64,000 nt of DNA from Sideroxydans lithotrophicus (GCA_020723185.1 DYJI01000001.1:1-64000); one strand, 5' to 3'. Positions 1 through 8,950 are shown, counted from the first letter of the stretch. Made by a program: numbers and translations. Notes: a model not told the origin generated them from the letters alone.

Positions 1-23
1 CACTCCTTTCGCTTTCGCTAAGT

Positions 24-308
24 TTAGTGTGTTGCGTCGACGGATTGAATCCGCAAGATGTAAGGAACATTCAACTGCTTTGCGTAATTCTTTGCCTGCT
101 CGGCGGCATCGCCCGGACTCACCGAAAAACGCTTGGCCTCGACAACCGCCATAGCCCGACCATGCCGGTCGCACAACACGTAGTCGGCGCGCGTGCCGTC
201 GGCGCAGCTCACTTCGTAGCGGACTGCGTTCTGGTCTTGCGTATCCCAACCCTGTGCGGCGAGTTGGGCGTCAATTAAGACACGAGAGTAGGCTTCGTTG
301 CTATTCAT
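24..308 (-). pseudogene. Truncated type I restriction HsdR-like N-terminal fragment
   Basis: The 94-residue product matches only the N-terminal nuclease part of HsdR-type (type I restriction) proteins. A PD-(D/E)xK-like core is visible: Asp42 in a DYVL strand, then Glu57-Ala58-Lys59 in a VVEAK strand, followed by the family's QAKNYA motif at about 71-76. Full HsdR proteins run to roughly 800-1000 residues with a helicase motor. Here translation stops at TAA (24-26) just after the nuclease core, so no helicase is encoded in this frame. The ATG at 306-308 has no clear ribosome binding site. It could be a decayed remnant, a 3' end frameshifted beyond the window edge, or a stand-alone nuclease-fold protein. 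The family assignment is fairly firm; the pseudogene status is inference. Confidence 0.55.
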
Positions 309-510
309 GAATATTGTTTGTCTTCACTTGCCACACGCCCTGTCTTTAAGGTCACAAATAGTGATCTTAAAGATTCACATTCTTCTGGCTGACAGCTAAT
401 GAACCTCCCCAATGCACGGCCTTCGTTTGAAATTTCCATGTCCGGGCCGAATAGTACCGACCCTACCTAGTATCGCCAATACTTAAAAATATATAGGTCT
501 CTGAAAACAA

Positions 511-538
511 AACGGGGAAGTGTCGCCACTTCCCCGTT
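511..538 (-). terminator. Intrinsic terminator of the purD transcript
   Basis: A perfect 12-bp stem (511-522 with 527-538) closes a four-base loop. Read on the minus strand it is followed by a T-rich tract (TTTTGTTTTC). It lies 20 bases beyond the purD stop, where the leftward purine transcript should end. Its sequence is very close to the terminator after prk at 53381-53407. Confidence 0.85.
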
Positions 539-558
539 CGCTTCGATAATGTTGCTGT

Positions 559-1830
559 TTACTTCCGCCCTATCGCCCGATACCCGATGTCTCTGCGCAT
601 CTGGCAACCATCGAACTTGATGGTGTCGGCGATCTCGTAGGCGCGGTTTTGCGCGTGTTTGACCATGTCGCCGAGGGCGACGACGCAGAGGACGCGGCCG
701 CCGCTGGTGACGACTTTGCCGTCTTGCATTGCGGTGCCGGCGTGGAAGACGTGGGCGTCTTCCAGCTTCTTGGGCAGGCCGGTAATCTCGTCACCCTTGC
801 GCGGGGTGTCGGGATAGTTGGCGGCGGCCATGACGACGCCGAGCGCGGTGCGCTTGTCCCATTCGGCTTCGACCTTGTCGAGCGTGCCGTTGATGCCGTG
901 TTCGATCAGCACGGCGAAGTCGCTCTTCAGACGCAGCATGATGGGCTGGGTCTCCGGGTCGCCGAAGCGGCAGTTGAATTCCAGCACTTTGAGGCCGCCG
1001 TCGGGCGAGATCATCAGGCCGGCGTAGAGGAAGCCGGTGTAAGTGGTGCCTTCTTTTTCCATGCCGCGCACGACGGGCATGATGACTTCGCGCAGCGCTT
1101 TGGCGTGGATGGTGGGCGTGACGACGGGTGCGGGCGAATACGCGCCCATGCCGCCGGTGTTGGGGCCCTGGTCGCCGTCGAGCAGGCGCTTGTGGTCCTG
1201 GCTGCTGGCCATGGCGAGTACGTTCTTGCCGTCCACCATGACGATGAAGCTGGCTTCTTCTCCGGCGAGGAATTCTTCGATCACCACGCGCGCACCGGCG
1301 TCGCCCAGCTTGTTGTCGGACAGCATCATGTCGATGGCGTCGAACGCTTCCTGCTTGCTCATGGCGACGACCACGCCCTTGCCTGCGGCGAGGCCGTCGG
1401 CCTTGATGACGATGGGTGCGCCGTGTTTCTCGACGTAGGCCTTGGCGGGGGCGATCTCGCTGAAGGTTTCGAAGAAGGCGGTGGGAATGTTGTGGCGGGT
1501 CATGAAGCGCTTGGCGAAATCCTTGGAGGATTCGAGTTGCGCGGCGGCTTTGGTGGGGCCGAAGATCTTCAGCCCCGCTGCGCGGAACACGTCGACCACG
1601 CCAGCGGCCAGCGGTGCTTCGGGGCCGACCACGGTCATGTAGATGTCGTTGGTCTTGGCGAACTCAAGCAGCTCGGGGATGGCGGTGATGTTGACGTTCT
1701 CCACGCCTTCTTCGAGCGCGGTGCCCGCGTTGCCGGGGGCGACGTAGACCTTCTGCACCTTCTTGCCTTGCGCCAGACGCCAGGCCAGTGCGTGCTCGCG
1801 ACCGCCGGAACCGATGACCAATATTTTCAT
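559..1830 (-). CDS. purD: Phosphoribosylamine--glycine ligase (GAR synthetase)
   Basis: Second step of de novo purine synthesis: joins phosphoribosylamine and glycine with ATP to give GAR. The product is 423 residues, the usual size. The N-terminus has the GSGGREHALAW signature, the ATP-grasp domain contains ADGLAAGKGV, and the C-terminal half carries LEFNCRFGDPETQ. The ATG at 1828-1830 is chosen because MKILVIGSGG is the conserved start and AGGGG lies 5-8 bases upstream; an upstream in-frame start at 1866 would add 12 unconserved residues and run into the inverted repeat. It is downstream of purH on the same strand, separated by that repeat, and ends at an intrinsic terminator. Confidence 0.97.
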   Translation of the reverse strand: MKILVIGSGGREHALAWRLAQGKKVQKVYVAPGNAGTALEEGVENVNITAIPELLEFAKTNDIYMTVVGPEAPLAAGVVDVFRAAGLKIFGPTKAAAQLESSKDFAKRFMTRHNIPTAFFETFSEIAPAKAYVEKHGAPIVIKADGLAAGKGVVVAMSKQEAFDAIDMMLSDNKLGDAGARVVIEEFLAGEEASFIVMVDGKNVLAMASSQDHKRLLDGDQGPNTGGMGAYSPAPVVTPTIHAKALREVIMPVVRGMEKEGTTYTGFLYAGLMISPDGGLKVLEFNCRFGDPETQPIMLRLKSDFAVLIEHGINGTLDKVEAEWDKRTALGVVMAAANYPDTPRKGDEITGLPKKLEDAHVFHAGTAMQDGKVVTSGGRVLCVVALGDMVKHAQNRAYEIADTIKFDGCQMRRDIGYRAIGRK

Positions 1831-1843
1831 AACAACCCCTATT

Positions 1844-1912
1844 GCCACAGAGGCCACAGAGAACACAGAGAGAGAAGCTGGTTTTCTCTGTGACCTCTGT
1901 GTGCTCTGTGGC
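1844..1912. repeat. Inverted array of CACAGAG 9-mers between purH and purD
   Basis: The left arm (1844-1876) is three tandem copies of a 9-base unit of the form gnCACAGAG plus a partial one. After a loop of about six bases the right arm (1883-1912) holds the complementary CTCTGTG units. The arms pair imperfectly over about 30 bases. The element fills almost the whole purH-purD intergenic space (1831-1921). It lacks a T-run on the minus strand, so it looks like a dispersed repeat or an mRNA-stabilising hairpin rather than a normal terminator. Confidence 0.75.
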
Positions 1913-1921
1913 TAAATGTTA

Positions 1922-3484
1922 TTAGTGTCTGAAGTGACGGTGACCAGTGAACACCATCGCCAGCCCCAACTCGTCGGCAGCGGCGATGACTTCTTCGTCG
2001 CGCATGGAGCCGCCCGGCTGGATGACGGCTTTGGCACCGGCCTGGGCCAGCACGTCGATGCCGTCACGGAACGGGAAGAAGGCGTCGGAGGCGACCACGG
2101 AATTCTCCAGACTCAGGCCCGCGTTCTGCGCCTTGATGCTGGCGATCTTGGTGCTGTCCACGCGGCTCATCTGGCCTGCGCCCACGCCCAGCGTCTGGCC
2201 GCCCTTGCAGAATACGATGGCGTTGGACTTCACGTACTTGGCGACGCGCCAAGCGAACATCAGGTCGGCCATCTGCTCTTTGCTGGGCTGTGCTTTGGTG
2301 ACGACCTTGAGGTGTTCTGCGCCCACGTTGAATGCGTCCGGGCTTTGCACCAGCAGGCCGCCGGAGACGCGCTTCACGTCCCACTGGTTGTGGGCGTTGG
2401 AGAGCGGCACGGTGAGCACGCGCACGTTCTGCTTGGCGGCGGTGACTTTGAGTGCGGCTTCGGTGGCGCTCGGCGCGATGATGACTTCGACGAACTGGTT
2501 GGCGGTGATCTGGGCGGCGGTGGCTTCGTCCAGCTCGCGGTTGAAAGCGATGATGCCGCCGAACGCGGAGGTGGTGTCGGTGGCGTAGGCCAGCTTGTAG
2601 GCGTTCAGCGCGCTGTCGGCGACGGCGACGCCGCAGGGGTTGGCGTGCTTGACGATGACGCAGGCAGGCTGCTCGAAGGTCTTCACGCATTCCCACGCCG
2701 CATCGGAATCGCCGATGTTGTTGTAGGACAGTTCCTTGCCCTGCACTTGCGTGTAATCGGCGATGCCGCCGGGTACAGCGATCAGGTCGCGGTAGAAGGC
2801 GGCCTTCTGGTGCGGATTCTCGCCGTAGCGCATGTCTTGCACTTTGGCGAAGTTGAAGTTGATCTGTGCCGGGAAATCCTGCTTGCTACCGTCGCTGTCG
2901 ATGGCGGTGAGGTAGTTGCTGATCATGCTGTCGTAGGCGGCGGTGTGCGAGAAGGCTTTCTTGGCCAGGTCGAAACGGGTGGCGTCGGACACGGCACAGC
3001 CGTTGGTCTGCATCTCGGCCAGCACGTCGCTGTAGTCGGCCGGGTCGGTGACGATGGCGACGTGCGCGTGGTTCTTGGCGGCGGAACGCACCATGGTCGG
3101 TCCGCCGATGTCGATGTTCTCGATGGCGTCTTCCAGCGTGCAGCCGGGCTTGGCGATGGTGGCCGCGAACGGGTACAGGTTCACCACCACGAGGTCGATG
3201 GTGGGGATGTCATGCTTCTTCAGCGTGGCGACATGCTCGGGCAGGTCGCGGCGCGCGAGGATGCCGGCGTGCACTTTCGGCTGCAGTGTCTTGACGCGGC
3301 CATCGAGCATCTCGGGGAAGCCGGTGTAGTCGGCGACTTCGGTGCAGGGCACGCCGTTGTCGGCGAGCAGCTTGGCGGTGCCGCCGGTGGACAGCAGCTT
3401 CACGCCGAGAGCGTGCAGGCCTTTGGCGAATTCGAGGACGCCGGATTTGTCGGAGACGCTGATGAGTGCTTGGGTGATGGCCAT
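1922..3484 (-). CDS. purH: Bifunctional AICAR formyltransferase / IMP cyclohydrolase
   Basis: Last two steps of IMP synthesis. The 520-residue product begins [15 protein letters not shown], typical of the N-terminal IMP cyclohydrolase domain, which also has STGGTAKLL and [16 protein letters not shown]. The C-terminal transformylase domain shows [11 protein letters not shown] and the catalytic KHANPCG motif. The start at 3482-3484 is set by homology and a GAAAGAAGA purine stretch upstream; the reading frame extends further 5' into the end of fis, but that part is not PurH-like. It sits 19 bases after fis, probably cotranscribed dusB-fis-purH-purD. Cytoplasmic. Confidence 0.97.
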   Translation of the reverse strand: MAITQALISVSDKSGVLEFAKGLHALGVKLLSTGGTAKLLADNGVPCTEVADYTGFPEMLDGRVKTLQPKVHAGILARRDLPEHVATLKKHDIPTIDLVVVNLYPFAATIAKPGCTLEDAIENIDIGGPTMVRSAAKNHAHVAIVTDPADYSDVLAEMQTNGCAVSDATRFDLAKKAFSHTAAYDSMISNYLTAIDSDGSKQDFPAQINFNFAKVQDMRYGENPHQKAAFYRDLIAVPGGIADYTQVQGKELSYNNIGDSDAAWECVKTFEQPACVIVKHANPCGVAVADSALNAYKLAYATDTTSAFGGIIAFNRELDEATAAQITANQFVEVIIAPSATEAALKVTAAKQNVRVLTVPLSNAHNQWDVKRVSGGLLVQSPDAFNVGAEHLKVVTKAQPSKEQMADLMFAWRVAKYVKSNAIVFCKGGQTLGVGAGQMSRVDSTKIASIKAQNAGLSLENSVVASDAFFPFRDGIDVLAQAGAKAVIQPGGSMRDEEVIAAADELGLAMVFTGHRHFRH

Positions 3485-3503
3485 GGTCTTCTTTCGTGGA
3501 TGA

Positions 3504-3761
3504 TTATTTGATTCGGTGTTCCTGCATCTTCTTGCGCAGGGTGTTGCGGTTGATGCCGAGCAGGTCGGCGGTCCGTGTCTGGTTGCCACCGGCATGGTGC
3601 AGCACGGTTTCGATCAGTGGTTTTTCCACACAGTCGATCACCATGTCGTATACGCCGCAGGATGGTTCTTCGCCAGCCAGATCCTTGAAGTAATCGTTGA
3701 GTGCCTTGCGCACATGCTTGGCGATGTCGTTCTCGTTGATGCCACACTCTTCGCTGCTCAT
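3504..3761 (-). CDS. fis: Fis family nucleoid-associated DNA-binding protein
   Basis: The 85-residue protein is a short Fis homologue. Its C-terminal third carries the helix-turn-helix region ([12 protein letters not shown] then RNTLRKKM), the most conserved part of Fis and of NtrC-type C-termini. The N-terminal part corresponds to the dimerisation helices. It follows dusB on the same strand, as in the E. coli dusB-fis operon, and precedes purH by 19 bases. Betaproteobacterial Fis proteins are usually about 75-90 residues, so it looks complete. Global effects on transcription and DNA topology are known for the family; the specific targets here are unknown. Confidence 0.93.
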   Translation of the reverse strand: MSSEECGINENDIAKHVRKALNDYFKDLAGEEPSCGVYDMVIDCVEKPLIETVLHHAGGNQTRTADLLGINRNTLRKKMQEHRIK

Positions 3762-3905
3762 TTACTGCCCCCTTGTTGTGCTTTGCTGCGCTGCTGCCTG
3801 TCTCCGATGCCGATGCATGACAGGCGTTGCTGCGCCAGCCTGCGTCGTCCCTGCTCCTCCCCCTCCACCCCGACATATCTGTGCCGGTGGCGCATTGCGG
3901 GCCAC

Positions 3906-4916
3906 TTATGCGGCTGCCGCCTCCCGTTCGTACTGCAGTCGTGCGTTGCCGACTTTTTGTTCTTCAAAGAATTCGGAGACGGCCTGCATCTGCTCGTCCA
4001 CGCTTTCCAGTTGATTCATGCGATGGCGGAACACGGCGGAACCGGCCAATCCCTTGGTGTACCAGGAGATGTGTTTGCGCGCGACGCGCAGCCCGGTGTG
4101 TTCGCCGTAGAAGTCGTACAGGTCAGCCAGATGCGCGACCAGCACCTGCTGGATCTCGCCGACTTGCGGCGACAGCAGATGGGTGCCGGTGTTCAGGAAG
4201 TGTTCGATCTCGCGGAACAGCCAGGGGCGACCCTGCGCGGCGCGGCCGATCATCACGGCGTCGGCGCCGGTATGGTCGAGCACGTATTTGGCTTTTTCCG
4301 GTGTGGTGATGTCGCCGTTGGCGATGATGGGGATGCGCACCGCGTCCTTCACGGCGCGGATGGTGTCGTATTCGGCGTCGCCGGTGTAGGCGCAGGCGCG
4401 GGTGCGGCCGTGGATGGCGAGCGCCTGAATGCCGCTGGCTTCGGCGATGCGCGCGATGTTGGCGGCGTTGCGATTCTGTTTGTCCCAGCCGGTGCGGATC
4501 TTGAGCGTGACCGGCACGTCGACCGACTTGACCACGGCTTCGAGGATCTCGGCCACCAGCTTCTCGTTCTGCATCAGCGCGGAACCGGCCATCACATTGC
4601 AGATCTTCTTGGCAGGGCAGCCCATGTTGATGTCGATGATCTGCGCGCCGTTGTCCACGTTGTGTTGTGCGGCTTGCGCCAGCATCTTCGGATCGGCACC
4701 GACGATCTGCACCGAGATGGGATCGACTTCGCCTTCGTGGTTGGCGCGACGTTTGGTCTTCTCGGAACCGTACAGCAATGAGTTGGAAGCCACCATCTCG
4801 GACACGGCCATACCCGCGCCCATCCGCTTGCACAGGATGCGGAACGGACGATCGGTCACACCCGCCATGGGGGCGACGATCAGGTTGTTCTTGAGTTTGT
4901 AGCGACCGATTTGCAT
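3906..4916 (-). CDS. dusB: tRNA-dihydrouridine synthase B
   Basis: FMN-dependent reduction of specific uridines in the tRNA D-loop. The 336-residue product has the N-terminal APMAGVTDRPFR flavin-binding strand, the catalytic cysteine in the NMGCPAKK motif (Cys100), HGRTR, and NGDITTPEKA followed by GADAVMIGRAAQGRPW, which bind the FMN phosphate. It is first in the dusB-fis-purH-purD run. A 144-base gap separates it from fis, in which I see no convincing gene. A consensus -10 (TATAAT on the minus strand, 4940-4945) lies just upstream of its ATG. Confidence 0.96.
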   Translation of the reverse strand: MQIGRYKLKNNLIVAPMAGVTDRPFRILCKRMGAGMAVSEMVASNSLLYGSEKTKRRANHEGEVDPISVQIVGADPKMLAQAAQHNVDNGAQIIDINMGCPAKKICNVMAGSALMQNEKLVAEILEAVVKSVDVPVTLKIRTGWDKQNRNAANIARIAEASGIQALAIHGRTRACAYTGDAEYDTIRAVKDAVRIPIIANGDITTPEKAKYVLDHTGADAVMIGRAAQGRPWLFREIEHFLNTGTHLLSPQVGEIQQVLVAHLADLYDFYGEHTGLRVARKHISWYTKGLAGSAVFRHRMNQLESVDEQMQAVSEFFEEQKVGNARLQYEREAAAA

Positions 4917-4939
4917 GGCGATTCCTGAAGGGGGCGGCG

Positions 4940-4945
4940 ATTATA
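4940..4945 (-). promoter_or_regulatory. Candidate -10 element for the dusB operon
   Basis: On the minus strand this is a perfect TATAAT, 23 bases from the dusB start codon. No strong -35 is visible at the ideal spacing, so this is a candidate only. It lies back to back with a candidate extended -10 for the divergent hydroxylase gene. Confidence 0.4.
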
Positions 4946-4963
4946 AATTAATCAATCCCCGCA

Positions 4964-4972
4964 TGCTATGAT
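4964..4972 (+). promoter_or_regulatory. Candidate extended -10 promoter for the UbiH-family gene
   Basis: TGcTATGAT matches an extended -10 (TGn plus a 5/6 match to TATAAT). It lies about 70 bases upstream of the hydroxylase start, leaving an untranslated leader. No clear -35 is present, as is often the case with extended -10 promoters. Confidence 0.35.
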
Positions 4973-5041
4973 GCCCGCAGATTTTTACGGTCAGTACCCT
5001 ATCCGGGCTGTCTACTTAACCCTAAAGTGTGAGGTGTCCTT

Positions 5042-6205
5042 ATGGAGTTCGACATCATCATCGTCGGCGGCGGCCTGGTCGGCGCAAGCCTGGCGGCCTC
5101 TTTGCGCGACAGCGGGCTGAAGCTGGCATTGGTTGAAAGTGGTCCCTCACCTCAGGCATCAAAGGCCGATGACGATTGGGATGCGCGCATCTACGCATTC
5201 ACCCCCGGTAACGCCGAGTTCCTGCACGAATGTGGTGCATGGCAGCGACTGGACATGTCGCGCGTGCAACAGGTGGAGGAGATGCGCGTGTTCGGCGACA
5301 CCGGCGCCAAACTGAATTTCAGCGCCTACCAACTGGGCGTGCCGGAGATGGCTTTCATCCTGGAGAGCCGTTTGTTGCAGGATGCACTGTGGCAGGGCCT
5401 GCGCGAGCAGCAGAACCTCACCCTGCTGCACCCCGCGCAGTGTGCAGCGCTGGCCATTGATGGCGAGGCAGCCCTTCTGACGCTGAAGGACGGACGCGAG
5501 ATCAAGGCCAGGCTGATCGTAGGCGCGGACGGCCGCGATTCCTGGGTACGACATCAGGCGGTCATGCCGGAAGTGCCCACTCCCTACAACCAGCATGGTC
5601 TGGTCGCCAATTTCACCATCAGCAAGGCGCACCGCGGCATCGCTTATCAGTGGTTCACCGAGGATGGCATCCTCGCCCTGCTGCCTTTGCCGGGGCGGCG
5701 CATCTCCATCGTATGGTCGGTGACGCCGGAGAAGTCAGCCGAGTTGCTGGCACTGTCGCACGAGGAATTGTGTGCGCGCGTGGCGGAAGCTTCCAACCAT
5801 ACCTTGGGCGAACTGAAAGTGATCACCGCGCCCGCCGCATTCGCATTGCGCGTGCTGAATCTGGCACACATCACCAAACCGCGCCTGGCGCTGGTGGGCG
5901 ATGCGGCGCACAACGTTCATCCGCTGGCCGGACAGGGCGTGAATCTCGGCCTGCGCGATGCGCGCGAACTGTCTCAGACGATCATGCAACGCGGCGCGCT
6001 GGATTGCGGCGATCTGCGCCTGCTTCGCCGCTACGAGCGTGCGCGTCAGGAAGACATCCTGTCCATGCAGCTCACGACTGACGCCCTGAAACACCTGTTC
6101 GTGAATGCCAACCCGGTGCTGCGTACACTGCGCAACGTCGGCATGGCCGCCACCAACGCCATCGTGCCGCTGAAGAAGATGCTGGCACGCCACGCCCTCA
6201 ACTGA
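5042..6205 (+). CDS. UbiH/UbiF/COQ6 family FAD-dependent hydroxylase
   Basis: Class A flavin monooxygenase of the ubiquinone hydroxylase group. The 387-residue protein has the N-terminal Rossmann GxGxxG (IIVGGGLVGASLA), the central DG motif (GADGRDSWVR) that contacts FAD and NADPH, and the C-terminal GDAAHNVHPLAGQGVNLGLRD motif. It most probably hydroxylates a ring position during ubiquinone synthesis at the membrane face. Sequence alone does not tell UbiH from UbiF or the broad-range UbiM, so no symbol is given. GAGGTG sits upstream of the ATG. It is followed after about 20 bases by dsbC. Confidence 0.88.
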   Translation: MEFDIIIVGGGLVGASLAASLRDSGLKLALVESGPSPQASKADDDWDARIYAFTPGNAEFLHECGAWQRLDMSRVQQVEEMRVFGDTGAKLNFSAYQLGVPEMAFILESRLLQDALWQGLREQQNLTLLHPAQCAALAIDGEAALLTLKDGREIKARLIVGADGRDSWVRHQAVMPEVPTPYNQHGLVANFTISKAHRGIAYQWFTEDGILALLPLPGRRISIVWSVTPEKSAELLALSHEELCARVAEASNHTLGELKVITAPAAFALRVLNLAHITKPRLALVGDAAHNVHPLAGQGVNLGLRDARELSQTIMQRGALDCGDLRLLRRYERARQEDILSMQLTTDALKHLFVNANPVLRTLRNVGMAATNAIVPLKKMLARHALN

Positions 6206-6228
6206 TTTCCAAACCAAGGATGCATCAA

Positions 6229-6927
6229 ATGTTCAGAACCCTGCTGTTGCTGCTGCTCGCCACTTCACTCGCCCATGCCGCTGATGACAAGTCCGCAGCC
6301 GTCAAGGACGCCCTCAAGGCATACCAACAACTGATCGGGCCGGTGGATCAGGTGAATCCTTCACCCGTCTCCGGCTTGTATGAAGTGGTGACCGGCGACC
6401 ATATCTTCTATACCGACGAGAAGGCCGAGATACTGATAGACGGCCAGATGTTCGACCTGAACGCGCGCCGCAATCTGACCGAGGCACGCGCGCGCAAACT
6501 GTTCGCGGTGGAGTTCGACAAGCTGCCGCTGAAACTGGCCATGAAGAAAGTGAAGGGCGACGGCAGCCGCAAGCTGGCGTATTTCACCGACCCGAACTGC
6601 GGCTATTGCAAGAAGCTGGAGCAGGAACTGAAGAACATCGACAACGTGACGTTGTACCTGTTCATGTACCCGATCTTCAACGGCTCCGCCGAGAAGGTGC
6701 AGGCCGTGCTTTGCAGCAAGGACCCGGTGAAGACCTGGGACAGACTGATGCAGGACAACGTGCAACCCAAACCGGCCACCTGCAAGCTGCCGACCGAGGA
6801 AGTGATGGCGCTGGGCCGCAAACTGAAGGTGAATGGCACGCCCGCGCTGATCTTCGCCAACGGCGTGATGAATCCCGGCTATATGCCGGCGGAACAATTG
6901 GAAAGAGCGCTGAACGAGAACAAATAA
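6229..6927 (+). CDS. dsbC: Periplasmic thiol:disulfide interchange protein DsbC
   Basis: Disulfide isomerase that repairs wrongly paired cysteines in periplasmic proteins; kept reduced by DsbD, which is encoded at 58925-60706. The 232-residue precursor has a signal peptide ending in SLAHA (about residue 17), an N-terminal dimerisation domain, and a thioredoxin domain with the CGYC active site (Cys124, Cys127) and the cis-proline in NGTPAL. The start at 6229 is preferred over an ATG at 6220 because AAGGA (6216-6220) overlaps the earlier ATG but is correctly spaced for 6229. A bidirectional terminator follows directly. Confidence 0.93.
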   Translation: MFRTLLLLLLATSLAHAADDKSAAVKDALKAYQQLIGPVDQVNPSPVSGLYEVVTGDHIFYTDEKAEILIDGQMFDLNARRNLTEARARKLFAVEFDKLPLKLAMKKVKGDGSRKLAYFTDPNCGYCKKLEQELKNIDNVTLYLFMYPIFNGSAEKVQAVLCSKDPVKTWDRLMQDNVQPKPATCKLPTEEVMALGRKLKVNGTPALIFANGVMNPGYMPAEQLERALNENK

Positions 6928-6928
6928 A

Positions 6929-6955
6929 AAAACGGGGCATCGGCCCCGTTTTTTT
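6929..6955. terminator. Bidirectional intrinsic terminator between dsbC and the cyclase gene
   Basis: An 8-bp GC stem (6931-6938 with 6943-6950) has an A-run on the left and a T-run on the right, so it can terminate both dsbC and the convergent cyclase gene. The T-run overlaps the last codon of the cyclase. Confidence 0.9.
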
Positions 6956-8579
6956 ATTTCTCGGCCTTGCTTGCCAATGCCGCCCGCAGCGGCGGGAAGG
7001 ACGGCGGCTCTTTCTGGAAGTAGCCGCGATAGCGGCGCACGAAAGCTTCCGGCGGCATCTGCCTGGTGTCTTCGACCAGGCTGTGCGTGAAGCCGTTCAC
7101 GAAATACAACTCCATCTTGTGCGACACCTTGCTGTGCGTCTTCACGCGCTTCTCGCATTCGAAGAAGTCCTTGATGCGGCTATAAGTCTGCGCCGACAGC
7201 GCGATGCGGTTCGGTTCGCCGCTCGATTCCACGCGCGAGGCATAGTTCACCGATTCGCCCCAGATGTCGTAGGCGAACTTCTGCGTACCGACCATCCCGG
7301 CGATGACGTGACCGGTGTGGATGCCGATGCGGATCGACCAGTTGTTGCGGTGGCTGCGTTCTGTCACTGCCTGCACGATCTCCATCGCCGCCATCACCGC
7401 ATCCACCGGATGCGAGGGGTTGCGCTCCGGCAAGCCGGCGGCACACATGTAGCTGTCGCCGATGGTCTTCAGCTTCTCCATGCCGTAGCGCGCGCAGATC
7501 TCGTCGAAGGCACTGAAGTAATCGTGCAGCATATGCACCAGATCCTCCGCCGCCAGCTTCTCTGTGGAAGCGGAGAATCCGACGAAGTCGGTGAACAGGA
7601 TGGTGACGTCTTCCAGATATTTCGGCTGTACGGTGCCTTTTTCGCGCAGCTCTTCCGCCACGGTCGCGGGCAGGATGTTGCGCAACAGCGCCTGCGATTC
7701 CAGACGCTGCGCCTCGACCTCCTCGTTACGCTTTGCCAGCTCCTGCTCCAGCACGGCGCATTGCTTTCGCGCAGAGTTCAGGTCATAGCTCACTGTGTCG
7801 AACGCGGCGGCGATCTCCCCGAGCTCGTCCTTGCTTTGCAGGCCGATGCGCGCCTCGCCGCCTTCCAACACGGTTGCAACAGCAGGCACGAAGGCCTGCA
7901 CACCGTCCACGACACGGCGATAGACGCGCACGGCGAAGGACAGCGCGATCAGCAATGAAAGCACGAACACGATGAGTGCCGTGCGCTCAGACCACCACTC
8001 GACCGCTGTCAAATGCTGCCGCGCCTGCTCTATCAGTTCGCTCTCTTGCGCTTCGAGCGCTGGCAGGTCCTGATAGATCAGTTGCTGGCTAAATGGCTCG
8101 GCATGCAGGACAAGTTCGGTCATGGCCTGCGTGGAATCGATACCGAAATAGTTGTAGAACAGATGCCAGGAAGCAGCGAGTTCCATGTAGCGCGCCTGCA
8201 TGGCGGTCACCTTAGGCAGCAGCGTCTCATCCGCCATTGATCTGAGCCGGGTGATCTCACCCGCCACGCGCGCGGCTTGCGCTTCCACCTTGTCCTTTTC
8301 GCCGGCGCTGAGCGCAGGCACCCTGTCCTGCGGCAATTGCCCGAGGCGGGAGACCTGCTTCTGGATATCGACGATACCCTGCTTGATCGAGGTGGTCACC
8401 GCCAACAGTTGCGTCTCGTGCTGCAGCTGTTCGAACGCCCTGCTCTTTTGGTGCGCGTTCCAGAAGTTGAGTGCGAAGTTCAATGCGAAAAGGGACAGGA
8501 TCATCAGCAGTGAAAACCGGATCAGGCTTTTTATTCGCATAGTCGGAGCTTTCGTTTTCATTCGATTCGTTGCGCGCAT
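6954..8579 (-). CDS. Membrane-bound class III adenylate/guanylate cyclase with HAMP domain
   Basis: Predicted to make cAMP. Layout of the 541-residue product: transmembrane segment about 18-40, sensor region to about 200, second transmembrane segment about 201-220, HAMP linker to about 275, coiled coil, then a class III cyclase domain about 322-490. Metal-binding Asp331 and Asp375, adenine-selecting Lys371 and Asp438, and transition-state Asn445 and Arg449 are all present, which favours ATP over GTP. The start is uncertain: in-frame ATGs at 8579, 8561 and 8540 all lack a good ribosome site, and the last begins right before the first membrane helix. It lies 21 bases after rnpB. The sensor region resembles no ligand-binding family I can name. 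Confidence 0.85.
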   Translation of the reverse strand: MRATNRMKTKAPTMRIKSLIRFSLLMILSLFALNFALNFWNAHQKSRAFEQLQHETQLLAVTTSIKQGIVDIQKQVSRLGQLPQDRVPALSAGEKDKVEAQAARVAGEITRLRSMADETLLPKVTAMQARYMELAASWHLFYNYFGIDSTQAMTELVLHAEPFSQQLIYQDLPALEAQESELIEQARQHLTAVEWWSERTALIVFVLSLLIALSFAVRVYRRVVDGVQAFVPAVATVLEGGEARIGLQSKDELGEIAAAFDTVSYDLNSARKQCAVLEQELAKRNEEVEAQRLESQALLRNILPATVAEELREKGTVQPKYLEDVTILFTDFVGFSASTEKLAAEDLVHMLHDYFSAFDEICARYGMEKLKTIGDSYMCAAGLPERNPSHPVDAVMAAMEIVQAVTERSHRNNWSIRIGIHTGHVIAGMVGTQKFAYDIWGESVNYASRVESSGEPNRIALSAQTYSRIKDFFECEKRVKTHSKVSHKMELYFVNGFTHSLVEDTRQMPPEAFVRRYRGYFQKEPPSFPPLRAALASKAEK

Positions 8580-8600
8580 ACGCCACGAAGGATGTCAGGT

Positions 8601-8950
8601 GAAGCTGGCCGGTAAGCCGGGTTCTGTCGTGGACAGTCATTCCTCTAGGCGTTTCGTTACCTTACGCTCAAGCAACCTACCCGCTGGCGACGCGAGCAAC
8701 GTCATGGCCAGCCTATTTGGTCTTGCTCCGGATGGGGTTTACCGTGCCGTCCGTGTTGCCACGTCCGCGGTGAGCTCTTACCTCGCCGTTTCACCCTTGC
8801 CTGTACTGCTCGCGCAGCCATCGGCGGTCTGTTCTCTGTGGCACTTTCCATCGCCTCACGGCGTCCGGCCGTTAGCCGGCATCCCGCTCTGTGGAGCCCG
8901 GACTTTCCTCTGCACAAACGTTCTATGCAGCGACTGTCTAGCCAGCTTCG
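8601..8950 (-). ncRNA. rnpB: RNase P RNA, bacterial class A
   Basis: Catalytic RNA that trims the 5' leader of tRNA precursors. On the minus strand the 5' part contains the hallmark GAGGAAAGTCCGGGC (around 8896-8910). The 5' end (GAAGCTGGCT, 8940-8949) pairs with the 3' end (GGCCAGCTTC, 8601-8610) to form helix P1, which fixes both ends to within a few bases. The length of about 350 nucleotides is normal for class A. A possible -10 (TAAACT) lies about seven bases upstream of the 5' end. A 46-base near copy of the 5' end lies 145 bases upstream (9051-9096). Confidence 0.95.

Noticed and set aside
649-1893. Long open frames antisense to purD, purH and other GC-rich genes
   Set aside because: They follow from the codon bias of the real gene on the other strand, show low-complexity His/Gly/Val/Ala-rich products, and match no family.
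1844-1912. CRISPR-like array
   Set aside because: The units are only nine bases, directly adjacent without spacers, and arranged as an inverted repeat.
3758-3967. 69-codon frame between fis and dusB
   Set aside because: It overlaps the 3' end of dusB in another phase and the start of fis, is rich in Arg/Gln/His, and has no ribosome site.
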